NCBI RefSeq assembly: GCF_046292825.1
Contig: NZ_JBKBQG010000024.1
Coordinates: 1-64,000 of the forward strand
DNA length: 64,000 bases
From: Salinarimonas sp046292825
GTDB lineage: Bacteria > Pseudomonadota > Alphaproteobacteria > Rhizobiales > Beijerinckiaceae
Direction of reading: 5' to 3'
The position numbers were made by a program, and so were the translations under genes. Positions 44,419-52,550 of this stretch are shown piece by piece (the stretch's first letter is position 1; every line of letters begins with the position of its first letter). The notes beneath the pieces were generated by a model. It saw only the letters and a list, made by a program, of their open reading frames with translations, searched no databases and was not told where the DNA came from.

Positions 44419-45828
44419 TCAGACCGAGTAGTACATGACGTACTCGACCGGGTGCGGCGTGTGCTCGAAGCGGATGACGTCCTGCATCTTGAGCTCGATA
44501 TAGCTGTCGATGAAGTCGTCGTTGAAGACGCCGCCGGCCTTGAGGAAGGCGCGGTCCTTGTCGAGGGAGGCGAGCGCCTCGCGCAGGCTGCCGCAGACGG
44601 TGGGGATCTTCTTGAGCTCGCGCGGGGGCAGATCGTAGAGATCCTTGTCCATCGCGGCGCCCGGGTCGATCTTGTTGAGGATGCCGTCGAGGCCGGCCAT
44701 CACGAGGGCCGCGAAGCCGAGATAGGGGTTCGCGGTCGGATCGGGGAAGCGCACCTCGACGCGCTTGGCCTTCGGCGAGGTCGTCCACGGAATGCGGCAG
44801 GACGCCGAGCGGTTGCGCGAGGAATAGGCGAGCAGCACCGGCGCCTCGAAGCCCGGGACGAGACGCTTGTAGGAGTTCGTCGACGGGTTCGTGAAGGCGT
44901 TGATCGCCTTGGCGTGCTTGATGACGCCGCCGATGTACCAGAGGCATTCCTGGGACAGGTCGGCGTACTTGTCGCCGGCGAAGAGCGGCTTGCCGTCCTT
45001 CCAGATCGACTGGTGGACGTGCATGCCCGAGCCGTTGTCGCCGTAGACGGGCTTGGGCATGAAGGTCGCCGACTTGCCGAAGGAGTGCGCGACGTTGTGG
45101 ATCGCGTACTTGTAGATCTGCATCTGGTCGCCCATGCGCACCAGCGTGTCGAACTTCATGCCGAGCTCGTGCTGGGCGGACGCCACCTCGTGGTGGTGCT
45201 TCTCGACCTTGACGCCCATCGACGCCATGGCCGCGAGCATCTCGCCGCGCATGTCCTGGCCCGAATCGAGCGGGGGCACGGGGAAATAGCCGCCCTTGAC
45301 CGGGATGCGGTGGCCCATGTTGCCACCCTCGTACTCGGTCTGGCCGTTCGTCGGCAGCTCGGTCGCGTCGACCTTGAAGCCGACATGGTACTGGTCGGCG
45401 GAGAAGCGCACGTCGTCGAACACGAAGAACTCGGCCTCGGGGCCGATATAGATCGTGTCGCCGATGCCGGTCGACTTCAGGAAGGCCTCGGCCTTCTTGG
45501 CGATGCCGCGCGGATCGCGCCCGTAGGGTTCGCCGGAGGCCGGCTCCAGCACGTCGCAGACGATCGACATCGTCGGCGCCGAGAAGAACGGGTCCATGCA
45601 CGCGGTCTCGGGATCGGGCATGAGGGTCATGTCCGACTCGTTGATCGCCTTCCAGCCGGCGATCGAAGAGCCGTCAAACATGATCCCTTCGGCGAACAGG
45701 TCCTCGTCGACCATCGTCACGTCGAAGGTCACGTGCTGCCACTTGCCCCTCGGATCGGTGAAGCGGAAGTCGACGTACTTGACGTCGTTGTCCTTGATCG
45801 CCTTGAGCACGTCGTTGGCGGTCTGCAT
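44419..45828 (-). CDS. glnA: Glutamine synthetase, type I
   Basis: Makes glutamine from glutamate, ammonia and ATP. The product is 469 aa, exactly the length of GSI enzymes, with FDGSSIAGWKAINESDM near residue 50, the substrate and metal region EAEFFVFDDVRF, and NGSGMHVHQSIWKDG. Tyr398 in DKDLYDLPPREL is the adenylylation site, so the enzyme is expected to be of the GSI-beta type regulated by GlnE. The start follows glnB by 103 bp; both belong to the nitrogen-regulated glnBA operon and end at the terminator at 44348. Confidence 0.97.
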   Translation of the reverse strand: MQTANDVLKAIKDNDVKYVDFRFTDPRGKWQHVTFDVTMVDEDLFAEGIMFDGSSIAGWKAINESDMTLMPDPETACMDPFFSAPTMSIVCDVLEPASGEPYGRDPRGIAKKAEAFLKSTGIGDTIYIGPEAEFFVFDDVRFSADQYHVGFKVDATELPTNGQTEYEGGNMGHRIPVKGGYFPVPPLDSGQDMRGEMLAAMASMGVKVEKHHHEVASAQHELGMKFDTLVRMGDQMQIYKYAIHNVAHSFGKSATFMPKPVYGDNGSGMHVHQSIWKDGKPLFAGDKYADLSQECLWYIGGVIKHAKAINAFTNPSTNSYKRLVPGFEAPVLLAYSSRNRSASCRIPWTTSPKAKRVEVRFPDPTANPYLGFAALVMAGLDGILNKIDPGAAMDKDLYDLPPRELKKIPTVCGSLREALASLDKDRAFLKAGGVFNDDFIDSYIELKMQDVIRFEHTPHPVEYVMYYSV

Positions 45829-45931
45829 GGTCCGGTCAGTCCTCTGCTTGGAAGGTCTCGTCGGGAAGGATCGTTCGTCCGCGAGCCGGGCGGCCGCGGT
45901 TTTCTCTCTCTTGTCGTCCTCGGTCGGGCGA

Positions 45932-46270
45932 TCAGATCGCGTCGGTGCCGGTCTCGCCGGTCCGGATCCGGATCGCCTCCTCGACGGTCGATACAAAAAT
46001 CTTGCCATCCCCGATGCGGCCGGTCTGGGCGGCCTTGCGGATCGCCTCGACGGCCTTGTCGACGAGCTCGTCCGGCAGGACGATCTCGAGCTTCACCTTG
46101 GGCAGGAAGTCGACCACGTACTCGGCCCCGCGATAGAGCTCGGTATGGCCCTTCTGGCGGCCGAAGCCCTTGGCCTCGATCACCGTGATCCCCTGCAGGC
46201 CGACGTCCTGCAGCGCTTCCTTCACCTCGTCGAGCTTGAACGGCTTGATGATCGCCTCGATCTTTCGCAT
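45932..46270 (-). CDS. glnB: Nitrogen regulatory protein P-II
   Basis: A 112-aa signal protein that senses 2-oxoglutarate and ATP/ADP and is uridylylated at low nitrogen. The T-loop sequence GRQKGHTELYRGAEYVVDFL has Tyr51 as the uridylylation site, and the two PROSITE regions (YRGAEY and the C-terminal TGRIGDGKIFV) are intact. The gene lies directly before glnA, so this is GlnB, not GlnK, which normally travels with amtB. A sigma-54-type promoter and an NtrC-like site lie 100–170 bp upstream. Confidence 0.97.
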   Translation of the reverse strand: MRKIEAIIKPFKLDEVKEALQDVGLQGITVIEAKGFGRQKGHTELYRGAEYVVDFLPKVKLEIVLPDELVDKAVEAIRKAAQTGRIGDGKIFVSTVEEAIRIRTGETGTDAI

Positions 46271-46370
46271 GGCTTCTCGGCCTTCGGTCGTCGCGTGTTG
46301 GGCGCTCGCGTCAGTCGCGGTCGCGGATGGGGCCGGGGCGTGTGGACCGCTCCGGCACGGCTCAGTCTTA

Positions 46371-46384
46371 GCATCGACCGTGCC
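46371..46384 (-). promoter_or_regulatory. Sigma-54 promoter of glnBA
   Basis: Reading on the minus strand: GGCACG–GTCG–ATGC. The GG and GC dinucleotides of the -24 and -12 elements are 12 bp apart as required, and GGCACG matches the consensus fully. The expected transcript start is near 46359, giving a leader of about 90 bases before glnB. Confidence 0.7.
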
Positions 46385-46424
46385 GCCTCGGGGAGCGGGG
46401 CATGGCCGGTTCTTGGGCGCAAGT

Positions 46425-46441
46425 TGCGCATATTTTGTGCA
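46425..46441 (-). promoter_or_regulatory. NtrC-like binding site upstream of glnBA
   Basis: TGCGC–ATATTTT–GTGCA, a 17-bp imperfect palindrome with one mismatch to the NtrC consensus TGCAC-N7-GTGCA. It lies about 50 bp upstream of the sigma-54 element, near -75, a usual position for an enhancer-type activator site. It also lies 88 bp before the divergent nnr gene. Confidence 0.6.
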
Positions 46442-46528
46442 TCTGCTGCCTTTTTCGGCGACGGTGTGTCGTCAACGTCGCGAATGCGGCGATGCGGGAG
46501 ACGTTCCACAGGCAGGAGACGGCGAAAA

Positions 46529-48052
46529 ATGATGCAGGTCCTTCTCGACGTCGCCCGGACCCGCGAGGCTGATCGCCGCACGATCGCGGCGGGCACCCCC
46601 GGCATCGCCCTCATGGAGCGGGCCGGCGCGGCGATCGCCGAAGCGGCGCGGGCGATGCGCGGCGCGCGAGGGGGCGAGGGCCCGGTCCTCGTCGCCTGCG
46701 GGCCGGGCAACAACGGGGGCGACGGCTTCGTCGCCGCGCGGCTTCTCGCCGAAGAGGGGATCGCGGTCCTCGTCGCGCTTCTGGGCCCGCGCGAGCGCCT
46801 GCGCGGCGACGCGGCGATCGCGGCCGCCGCGTGGCGCGGACCGGTTCTCCCCCTCGCCGATGCCGATCCCGCGGCCGCATGCCTCGTGATCGACGCCCTC
46901 TTCGGCTCGGGACTGGCGCGCCCGCTCGACGGGCCGGCCGCGGATTTCGTGGCGCGTCTTACGGCGAGCGGGCGGCCGGTGCTCGCGGTCGACGTGCCCT
47001 CGGGCCTCGACGGCGATACCGGGCGCGCCGACGGCCCCTGCGTGCGGGCGCACGAGACGATCACCTTCGCCACGATGAAGCCCGGCCACCTCCTCCTGCC
47101 CGGCCGCACCCTCTGCGGGCGCGTGCGCGTCGCCGACATCGGCATCGCCGCGCACGTGATCGAGGATCTCGCGCGGCCCGCGACCTTCGCGAACGCAGAG
47201 GGGCTCTACCGGGCGGCGCTGCCGCGGCCGGGGCCGGCGGCGCACAAATATGCGCGCGGGCACGTGCTCGTCCTCTCGGGCGGCATCCACGAGACCGGCG
47301 CGGCGCGGCTCGTCGCGCGCGGGGCGCTCAGGATCGGCGCGGGCGCGGTGACGCTCGGCTCGCCCCGCGCGGCGCTCCTCGTGAACGCGACGCAGCTCAC
47401 CGCCATCATGCTGCGGCCCTGCGACGACGGCGCCGATCTCGAAGAGCTCCTCGCCGATCCCCGCATCGGCGTCCTCGCGCTGGGGCCCGGCCTCGGGCGC
47501 GCGCGGGCGCGCGGATTCCTGGAGGCGGCGGCGCGTGCGCGCCATGCCGAGGCGCGCGCGCTCGTCCTCGACGCGGACGCGCTCACCGCCTTCGAGGGCG
47601 ATCACGCGGGGCTCGCCAGCCTCCTGGCGGGGGCGCGCTGCGCGGTCGCGACGCCGCATGCGGGCGAGCTTGCGCGGCTGTTTCGCGCCTGTCCCGCGGT
47701 GCACGAGGCGCCCTCGAAGCTCGTCGCCGCGCGCGAGGCGGCGGCCGCGCTCGGCGCGATCGTCGTGGCGAAGGGCGCCGACAGCGTGATCGCCGCCCCC
47801 GACGGCCGCGCGGCGATCAACGCCTCCGGCACGCCCCATCTCGCCACCGCCGGCGCCGGCGACGTGCTCGCGGGCTTCGTCGCGGGCCTGATCGCCCAGG
47901 GTATGCCCCCCTTCGAGGCGACCGCCGCCGCCGTCGATCTCCACGCCCGCGCCGGCGCGAGCATCGGCCCGGGCCTCATCGCGGAGGACCTGCCGGAGGC
48001 GCTGCCGCGCTTGCTGGGGGAGGTGTTGAGGGGAGGAGCATCGTCGGGGTGA
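46529..48052 (+). CDS. nnrD: Bifunctional NAD(P)H-hydrate epimerase/dehydratase
   Basis: Repairs hydrated NAD(P)H. Residues about 1–215 of the 507-aa protein are the epimerase domain (NnrE/YjeF_N: LVACGPGNNGGDGFVAARLL, VDVPSGLDGDTG); residues about 225–500 are the ADP-dependent dehydratase (NnrD/carbohydrate-kinase fold: KYARGHVLVLSGG, LALGPGLGRARA, TPHAGELARLF, GTPHLATAGAGDVLAGFVAGL). The fused form is typical of bacteria. Two ATG codons stand together at the start. It is divergent from glnB, an arrangement common in alphaproteobacteria. Confidence 0.94.
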   Translation: MMQVLLDVARTREADRRTIAAGTPGIALMERAGAAIAEAARAMRGARGGEGPVLVACGPGNNGGDGFVAARLLAEEGIAVLVALLGPRERLRGDAAIAAAAWRGPVLPLADADPAAACLVIDALFGSGLARPLDGPAADFVARLTASGRPVLAVDVPSGLDGDTGRADGPCVRAHETITFATMKPGHLLLPGRTLCGRVRVADIGIAAHVIEDLARPATFANAEGLYRAALPRPGPAAHKYARGHVLVLSGGIHETGAARLVARGALRIGAGAVTLGSPRAALLVNATQLTAIMLRPCDDGADLEELLADPRIGVLALGPGLGRARARGFLEAAARARHAEARALVLDADALTAFEGDHAGLASLLAGARCAVATPHAGELARLFRACPAVHEAPSKLVAAREAAAALGAIVVAKGADSVIAAPDGRAAINASGTPHLATAGAGDVLAGFVAGLIAQGMPPFEATAAAVDLHARAGASIGPGLIAEDLPEALPRLLGEVLRGGASSG

Positions 48053-48164
48053 GCCGTCCCGCGACGCCCTTTCCCTTGCGGCACGCCCTTTGCGCATCGC
48101 CCCTCCGAGAGGCGCCGGCATCGTCCGGTCGTCTCGATTCGGAACAGGTCGGGAGGTCGCCGCC

Positions 48165-48311
48165 ATGTTCAGGACGATTCTGTACGCGAGCGTGCTCCTC
48201 GTCCTCGTCGCGATCATGCGCGAGGTGGGGCTGTCCACCGCGACGATGGTGATCGCCGGCAGCGGGGCCTTCGTCGCGATGCTCGTCCATTCGCTGATGC
48301 AGGACGCGTGA
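48165..48311 (+). CDS. 48-aa membrane protein
   Basis: A short frame with GGAGG nine bases before the ATG. The product has two hydrophobic stretches (ILYASVLLVLVAIM and ATMVIAGSGAFVAMLVHSLM) separated by REVGLST, which predicts a helical hairpin in the inner membrane. It lies between nnrD and the tRNA-Leu gene. No family was recognised; the clear ribosome-binding site is the main support for it being a gene. Confidence 0.65.
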   Translation: MFRTILYASVLLVLVAIMREVGLSTATMVIAGSGAFVAMLVHSLMQDA

Positions 48312-48453
48312 GCGCGAACTTCGGGCGAGAACCCGTTCACCATGGCATCCGCGCGCCGCGAACAAATCCGCGAGGCACGTTTTTTTTGGTGCGCCCTCGC
48401 GCGGGCATGATATAGAGCCGCGACCCGGCATGGGGCGGCGCGTCGCTCCGGGA

Positions 48454-48538
48454 GCGGGCGTGGCGGAATTGGTAGACGCGCCGGATTTAGGTTCCGGTGG
48501 CGAAAGTCGTGGGGGTTCGAGTCCCTCCGCCCGCACCA
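48454..48538 (+). tRNA. tRNA-Leu (UAG)
   Basis: 85 nt including an encoded CCA. The acceptor arms are GCGGGCG and CGCCCGC, the D-arm contains GAATTGGTAGAC, the anticodon arm is CCGGA–TTTAGGT–TCCGG with anticodon TAG, a long variable arm (TGGCGAAAGTCGT) marks a type II tRNA, and the T-arm is GGGGGTTCGAGTCCCTC. It reads CUA and other CUN codons. Trigger factor gene follows. Upstream, TATAGA at 48411–48416 could be its -10 box. Confidence 0.97.
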
Positions 48539-48669
48539 AGCCCGTCGCTCTACGGTTCCGGGGCGGTCCATTCCCGCGTCCGACGCACGGCGAGGCCGGC
48601 GTCGAGGCGGGAGCGGAGCGCCCCGGCGCCTCCATGCGCACTCTCGAGGAAGTACGGACGGATAGCACG

Positions 48670-50058
48670 ATGCAGGTGACGGAAACGCTGTCGGAAGGGC
48701 TCAAGCGCGAGTTCCGGGTCGTCTTGCCGGCGACCGAGCTGGAGGAGCGGCTGACGAGCGAGCTCGCCACCCTGAAGGATCGCGTCAAGATCAACGGTTT
48801 CCGCCCGGGCAAGGTGCCGGTCGCGCATCTGCGCCGGCTCTACGGCCGCTCGGTCATGGCCGAGGTGGTGCAGAACGCGGTGGCCGAGGCCGAGCGCAAG
48901 ATCGTCGACGATCATCAGCTCAAGCTCGCCAACCAGCCGCGCTTCGAGTTCCCCGAGGACAAGGACGAGATGGAGAAGGCGCTCGACGCCAAGACCGATC
49001 TCGCCTTCAAGGTGGCCGTCGAGGTCCTGCCGACCTTCGAGCTCGTCGACCTGTCCGACGTCAAGGTGACGAAGCCCGTCTTCCGGGTGCCCGATGCGGA
49101 GGTCGAGGAAGGCCTCGAGCGTCTGTCCAAGCAGAACCGCCCCTTCGAGTCGAAGGGCGAGGACGCCGCCGCCGAGACGGGCGACCGGGTCGTGGTCGAC
49201 TTCGTCGGCTCGATCGACGGCGTCGAGTTCGAGGGCGGCAAGGGCGAGGAAGTGCCGGTCGAGATCGGCTCGGGCTCCTTCATCCCCGGCTTCGAGGAGC
49301 AGCTCACGGGCGCCAAGAAGGGCGAGGAGCGCACGCTCGCCGTCACCTTCCCGGAGACCTATCCGGCCGCGCATCTCGCCGGCAAGGACGCCTCTTTCGC
49401 CGTCACCGTCAAGGACGTGCTCGCCCCCGGCGAGGTGACGATCGACGACGCCTTCGCCACGAATTTCGGCATGGAGAGCCTCGACGCGATGAGGGACGCC
49501 ATGCGCGGCGCCCTGCAGCGCGACTACGACGGCGTCGCCCGCCGCAAGCTCAAGAAGGTGCTGCTCGACGCGCTCGACGAGCGCTATTCCTTCGAGCTGC
49601 CGCCGACCCTGCTCGATCAGGAATTCCAAGGCGTGTGGCAGCAGGTCCTGAGCGATCTGCAGCGCGCCGGCAAGACCTTCGAGGACGAGGGCACGAGCGA
49701 GGACAAGGCCAAGGACGAGTACCGCCGCATCGCCGAGCGTCGCGTCCGGCTCGGCCTCGTCCTCGCCCGCATCGGCGAGACGGCGGACGTGAAGGTCTCC
49801 GACGACGAGGTGACGCAGGCGCTGATCGAGCGCGCGCGTCAATATCCCGGTCAGGAGCGGCAGGTCTGGGAATTCTACCAGAAGAACCCGCAGGCGCTCG
49901 CCGAGCTGCGCGCCCCCCTGTTCGAGGAGAAGGTCGTCGACCATATTCTCTCTCAGGTGACGGTCGAGGAGACCGAGGTCTCCAAGGAGGCGCTCCTCGC
50001 CGACTTCGAGGACGAGGCGAAGGGCGAGGCCGAGGAGGCCGCGGGCGAGAAGGCCTGA
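48670..50058 (+). CDS. tig: Trigger factor
   Basis: Ribosome-associated chaperone and peptidyl-prolyl isomerase. The 462-aa product has the ribosome-binding domain (residues about 1–115) with the signature GFRPGKVPVAHL near 44, an FKBP-type domain (about 150–245: GDRVVVDFVGSIDG, SFIPGFEEQLTG), and the helical C-terminal chaperone arms. The ATG at 48670 gives the family N-terminus MQVTETLSEGLKREF; longer readings run back through the tRNA. It opens the tig–clpP–clpX group on the plus strand. Confidence 0.96.
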   Translation: MQVTETLSEGLKREFRVVLPATELEERLTSELATLKDRVKINGFRPGKVPVAHLRRLYGRSVMAEVVQNAVAEAERKIVDDHQLKLANQPRFEFPEDKDEMEKALDAKTDLAFKVAVEVLPTFELVDLSDVKVTKPVFRVPDAEVEEGLERLSKQNRPFESKGEDAAAETGDRVVVDFVGSIDGVEFEGGKGEEVPVEIGSGSFIPGFEEQLTGAKKGEERTLAVTFPETYPAAHLAGKDASFAVTVKDVLAPGEVTIDDAFATNFGMESLDAMRDAMRGALQRDYDGVARRKLKKVLLDALDERYSFELPPTLLDQEFQGVWQQVLSDLQRAGKTFEDEGTSEDKAKDEYRRIAERRVRLGLVLARIGETADVKVSDDEVTQALIERARQYPGQERQVWEFYQKNPQALAELRAPLFEEKVVDHILSQVTVEETEVSKEALLADFEDEAKGEAEEAAGEKA

Positions 50059-50140
50059 CGATTTCGCCGCAGCCGCAAGATCGCGAGCGGACCGCGTGCC
50101 GGGGAGGTGCGCGGTTCGCGTATCGGGAGCCTGAGAGACG

Positions 50141-50767
50141 ATGAGAGATCCTTTCGAGGTCTACAACAACACCCTCGTGCCGATGGTCGTGGAGCAGTCC
50201 TCCCGCGGCGAGCGCGCGTTCGACATCTACTCGCGCCTGCTGCGCGAGCGGATCATCTTCCTGACCGGCATGGTCGAGGACTATTCCGCCTCGCTGATCG
50301 TGGCGCAGCTCCTCTTCCTCGAGGCGGAGAACCCGAAGAAGGAGATCTCCTTCTACATCAACTCGCCCGGCGGCGTGGTGACCTCGGGCCTCTCGATCTA
50401 CGACACGATGCAGTTCATCCGCTGCCCCGTCTCGACGCTGTGCGTCGGCCAGGCCGCCTCGATGGGCTCGCTCCTGCTCTGCGCCGGCGAGGCGGGCCAG
50501 CGATTCGCGCTGCCGAACGCGCGAATCATGGTCCACCAGCCCTCCGGCGGCTTCCAGGGGCAGGCGACGGACATCCTCATCCACGCCCGCGAGATCGAGG
50601 CGCTCAAGCGTCGCCTCAACGAGATCTATGTGAAGCACACGGGCAAGGATCTCGCCGCGATCGAGAACGCGCTCGAGCGCGACTACTTCATGACGGCCGA
50701 TGCCGCCAAGGAGTTCGGCCTCATCGACGAGGTGCTCTCGAAGCGCCCCGAGGCGCCGCCGGCCTGA
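50141..50767 (+). CDS. clpP: ATP-dependent Clp protease proteolytic subunit
   Basis: Serine peptidase core of ClpXP/ClpAP. The 208-aa product contains the catalytic Ser107 in GQAASMGSLLL and His132 in MVHQPSGG; the catalytic Asp lies in the following helix region near residue 181. The N-terminus (VVEQSSRGERAFDIYSRLL) is the usual axial loop after a short propeptide. It lies 82 bp after tig and 292 bp before clpX. The latter gap holds no gene and presumably a separate clpX promoter, but none was recognised. Confidence 0.97.
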   Translation: MRDPFEVYNNTLVPMVVEQSSRGERAFDIYSRLLRERIIFLTGMVEDYSASLIVAQLLFLEAENPKKEISFYINSPGGVVTSGLSIYDTMQFIRCPVSTLCVGQAASMGSLLLCAGEAGQRFALPNARIMVHQPSGGFQGQATDILIHAREIEALKRRLNEIYVKHTGKDLAAIENALERDYFMTADAAKEFGLIDEVLSKRPEAPPA

Positions 50768-51059
50768 CGGCGGAACGGGTGCCGGCCAGCGACGGACGGA
50801 CTACGCAAGCCAACGCGCTTGATCATGGCGCGCGTGCGTGATTGCATGCGCGTTGGAACCGCCGTTCGGGAGCGTCGATTGTCCCGCGTGAGCGTGCGGC
50901 CCCTATGCGGCCATCGGACGCGGCCGACATGGTATCCTTCGCGTGTCGGTTTCGGCGAGTCTCGGGTCGCTCGGGTCGGGGCTACAGTTTGTTAGCCCGG
51001 CGCCTATATGAAGGAGAATGGCGGGGGCTCGCGTCCGCGCCTGCATTTGGAGACGTGAC

Positions 51060-52322
51060 ATGAGCAAAGCTGGCGGCAACGACTCGAAGAGCACGCTGTA
51101 CTGCTCCTTCTGCGGCAAGAGCCAGCACGAGGTCCGTAAGCTTATCGCCGGGCCCACGGTGTTCATCTGCGACGAGTGCGTCGAGCTGTGCATGGACATC
51201 ATCCGCGAGGAATCGAAGACCTCGCTCGTGAAGTCCCGCGACGGCGTGCCCACCCCGAAGGAGATCCGCGCGGTCCTGGACGACTACGTGATCGGCCAGG
51301 GCCATGCGAAGAAGGTCCTCTCGGTCGCGGTGCACAACCACTACAAGCGCCTCGCCCACGCCTCCAAGCACTCGGACGTGGAACTCGCGAAGTCGAACAT
51401 CCTGCTCATCGGCCCCACCGGCTCGGGCAAAACGCTGCTCGCGCAGACGCTCGCGCGCATTCTCGACGTGCCCTTCACGATGGCCGACGCGACGACGCTC
51501 ACGGAAGCGGGCTATGTCGGCGAGGACGTCGAGAACATCATCCTCAAGCTCCTGCAGGCGTCCGACTACAATGTCGAGCGCGCGCAACGCGGCATCGTCT
51601 ACATCGACGAGATCGACAAGATCTCCCGCAAGTCCGACAACCCGTCGATCACGCGCGACGTGTCGGGCGAGGGCGTGCAGCAGGCGCTCCTGAAGATCAT
51701 GGAGGGCACCGTCGCCTCCGTGCCGCCCCAGGGCGGCCGCAAGCACCCCCAGCAGGAATTCCTGCAGGTCGACACGACGAACATCCTCTTCATCTGCGGC
51801 GGCGCCTTCGCCGGCCTCGAGCGGATCATCGCCGCGCGCGGCAAGGGCTCGTCGATCGGCTTCGCCGCCCAGGTCTCCGCGCCGGACGACCGCCGCACCG
51901 GCGAAATCTTCCGCGAGGTGGAGCCGGAGGATCTGTTGAAGTTCGGGCTCATCCCCGAATTCGTCGGCCGCCTTCCGGTCCTCGCCACGCTCGAGGATCT
52001 GGACGAAGAGGCTCTGATCAAGATCCTCAAGGAGCCGAAGAATGCGCTCGTGAAGCAATACGCCCGCCTCTTCGAGATGGAGAACGTGGCGCTCACCTTC
52101 CAGGACGAGGCCCTGCGCCTCATCGCCCGCAAGGCGATCGAGCGCAAGACCGGCGCGCGCGGCCTGCGCTCCATCATGGAGGGCATCCTGCTCGACACGA
52201 TGTACGACCTGCCCGGCATGGAATCGGTGGAGCAGGTGGTCATCAGCCCGGAGACGGTCGAGAGCAAGGCCGGCCCGCTCCTCATCCACGCCGAGCGCAA
52301 CGAGGCGAGCGCGAGCGCCTGA
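51060..52322 (+). CDS. clpX: ATP-dependent Clp protease ATP-binding subunit ClpX
   Basis: AAA+ unfoldase that feeds substrates into ClpP and receives them from SspB. The 420-aa product has the zinc-binding domain (Cys15, 18, 37, 40), Walker A GPTGSGKT, Walker B YIDEIDKI and the IGF-type ClpP-binding loop (SSIGFAAQV). The ATG at 51060 gives the usual N-terminus. In many proteobacteria lon and hupB follow clpX; here a convergent isocitrate dehydrogenase gene follows instead, so lon must be elsewhere. Confidence 0.97.
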   Translation: MSKAGGNDSKSTLYCSFCGKSQHEVRKLIAGPTVFICDECVELCMDIIREESKTSLVKSRDGVPTPKEIRAVLDDYVIGQGHAKKVLSVAVHNHYKRLAHASKHSDVELAKSNILLIGPTGSGKTLLAQTLARILDVPFTMADATTLTEAGYVGEDVENIILKLLQASDYNVERAQRGIVYIDEIDKISRKSDNPSITRDVSGEGVQQALLKIMEGTVASVPPQGGRKHPQQEFLQVDTTNILFICGGAFAGLERIIAARGKGSSIGFAAQVSAPDDRRTGEIFREVEPEDLLKFGLIPEFVGRLPVLATLEDLDEEALIKILKEPKNALVKQYARLFEMENVALTFQDEALRLIARKAIERKTGARGLRSIMEGILLDTMYDLPGMESVEQVVISPETVESKAGPLLIHAERNEASASA

Positions 52323-52350
52323 GCGCAGCCTCGCCGTCGAGACGGATCAC

Positions 52351-52382
52351 GCCCGCGGCACGCGCCGCGGGCGTTCTCGTTC
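52351..52382 (+). terminator. Probable clpX terminator
   Basis: GCCCGCGGC–ACGC–GCCGCGGGC, a perfect nine-pair stem followed by GTTCTCGTTCT, about 28 bp after the clpX stop codon. The T-run is imperfect. Confidence 0.6.
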
Positions 52383-52394
52383 TGGCGCCGTCGT

Positions 52395-52522
52395 GTCATC
52401 CCGGACGCCGAAGGCGATCCGGGACCCATACGCTCGACGCTTCAGTCGCAGCCTATAGGCTGCGTTTCTCGAACGAGCCTCGATTTCATGGGTCCCGGGT
52501 CCGCTTCGCGGCCCGGGATGAC
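52395..52522 (-). repeat. Family A mosaic palindromic repeat, copy A4 (beta–alpha, short)
   Basis: Begins with the beta arm (GTCATCCCGGACGCCGAAGG) and ends with the alpha arm and GATGAC. At 128 bp it lacks the GCGCGCATGC module found in the 169–178-bp copies but keeps CGCAGCCTATAGGCTGCG. It lies between the convergent stops of clpX and the isocitrate dehydrogenase gene. Confidence 0.85.
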
Positions 52523-52550
52523 AGAAGTCGCCCAACTCCTCTGCACGCCC

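Noticed and set aside
48369..48400. Terminator at the T8 run (around 48380) between flanking CCGCGAGG and CCTCGCG
   Set aside because: The T-run lies in the loop rather than after the stem, so it does not form a Rho-independent terminator; purpose unclear.
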